DNA of 5,840 bases from Candidatus Poseidoniales archaeon (GTDB taxonomy: Archaea; Thermoplasmatota; Poseidoniia; Poseidoniales; Poseidoniaceae): the NCBI GenBank assembly GCA_012270265.1, contig JAAXIR010000244.1, forward strand, positions 1-5,840. Reading direction: 5' to 3'. Numbering within the stretch: position 1 is the stretch's first letter; each line of letters opens with the position of its first letter. Under the pieces are notes generated by a model that did no database searches, was not told the origin of the DNA, and saw only the letters and a program-made list of their open reading frames with translations. Positions 5,572-5,840 of the stretch are shown piece by piece. The position numbers were made by a program, and so were the translations under genes.

Positions 5572-5840
5572 ATGGATGACGAATTCTACGAAGACGACTT
5601 CGATGACGACGAGGTCATCGAAAACGCTGTTCTTTGTCCTACATGCGAAGACGTGACAGGTCACATGATTCTCAAGGAAAAAGAAATCGGCAGAGGCAAG
5701 GATTACCTCCTGCGATGTGAAGCATGTTCGACCGTTCATGAAATTCAATTCCGAGCACCTCCGTTGAAGCGTGTACCGTTCATGCTGACCGATGGTCCTG
5801 ACTCCTACATGGCTACAATCGATCTCGCTGCTGATGAATG
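5572..5840 (+). CDS. HVO_0476-like archaeal zinc-finger protein, 3' end outside the window
   Basis: The first 89 residues are visible; the frame is still open at the window end. The N-terminus is extremely acidic (MDDEFYEDDF with a following DDDE). It is followed by a zinc ribbon with CPTC (Cys22, Cys25) and CEAC (Cys49, Cys52), then EIQFRAPPLKRVPFML, the start of a beta-rich segment. This order matches the uncharacterised archaeal Zn-finger family COG1326/HVO_0476 as I remember it; the function of that family is not established, and nucleic-acid binding is inferred from the ribbon. It is divergent from the methyltransferase gene. The start at ATG 5572 has only a weak GAGAAG upstream, so leaderless or weakly primed translation is possible. 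Confidence 0.75.
   Translation, partial: MDDEFYEDDFDDDEVIENAVLCPTCEDVTGHMILKEKEIGRGKDYLLRCEACSTVHEIQFRAPPLKRVPFMLTDGPDSYMATIDLAADE

Noticed and set aside
1..5840. CRISPR array, insertion sequence, integron or defence island
   Set aside because: No spaced direct repeats, terminal inverted repeats, transposase, integrase or Cas-like proteins are visible. The two tRNA genes could serve as integration sites, but no integrase or duplicated tRNA 3' end is seen.

Overview
The window looks archaeal and most resembles a marine planktonic euryarchaeon, possibly Poseidoniales (Marine Group II). The evidence is an RtcB-type RNA ligase, an HVO_0476-like archaeal zinc-finger protein, tRNA genes with TATA boxes about 30 bases upstream and oligo-T stretches downstream, and tightly packed genes that use both Shine-Dalgarno and possibly leaderless starts. 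The lineage is inferred from gene content and style, not proven.

Layout: (1) Bases 1-875 hold the last ~290 codons of an rtcB gene. It is interrupted by an in-frame TAA at 594-596 and has changes at key active-site residues, so it is called a pseudogene or a sequence with errors. (2) A convergent small gene (876-1058, minus) encodes a 60-residue coiled-coil protein; its stop codon directly abuts the rtcB stop. (3) Two intron-free minus-strand tRNA genes follow, tRNA-Thr(GGT) and tRNA-Ser(GGA). Both encode CCA, and each has its own TATA-like box and T-run. (4) A plus-strand cluster of three genes, probably one operon, covers 1485-4771: a six-helix membrane protein of unknown function, a SufS/NifS-type cysteine desulfurase overlapping it at stop/start, and a membrane-anchored subtilisin-like protease 9 bases further on. 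(5) A minus-strand SAM-dependent methyltransferase (4761-5477) overlaps the protease gene tail-to-tail by 11 bases. (6) A divergent zinc-ribbon protein gene starts at 5572 and runs off the end of the window.

The rtcB fragment and the tRNAs belong to RNA metabolism, but no tRNA here has an intron for RtcB to act on. The three-gene cluster is the most unusual combination: a sulfur-mobilising enzyme translationally coupled to an unknown membrane protein and followed by a surface-facing protease, with no Suf/Isc scaffold gene in view. No CRISPR array, insertion sequence, phage gene or clear novel defence system was found.
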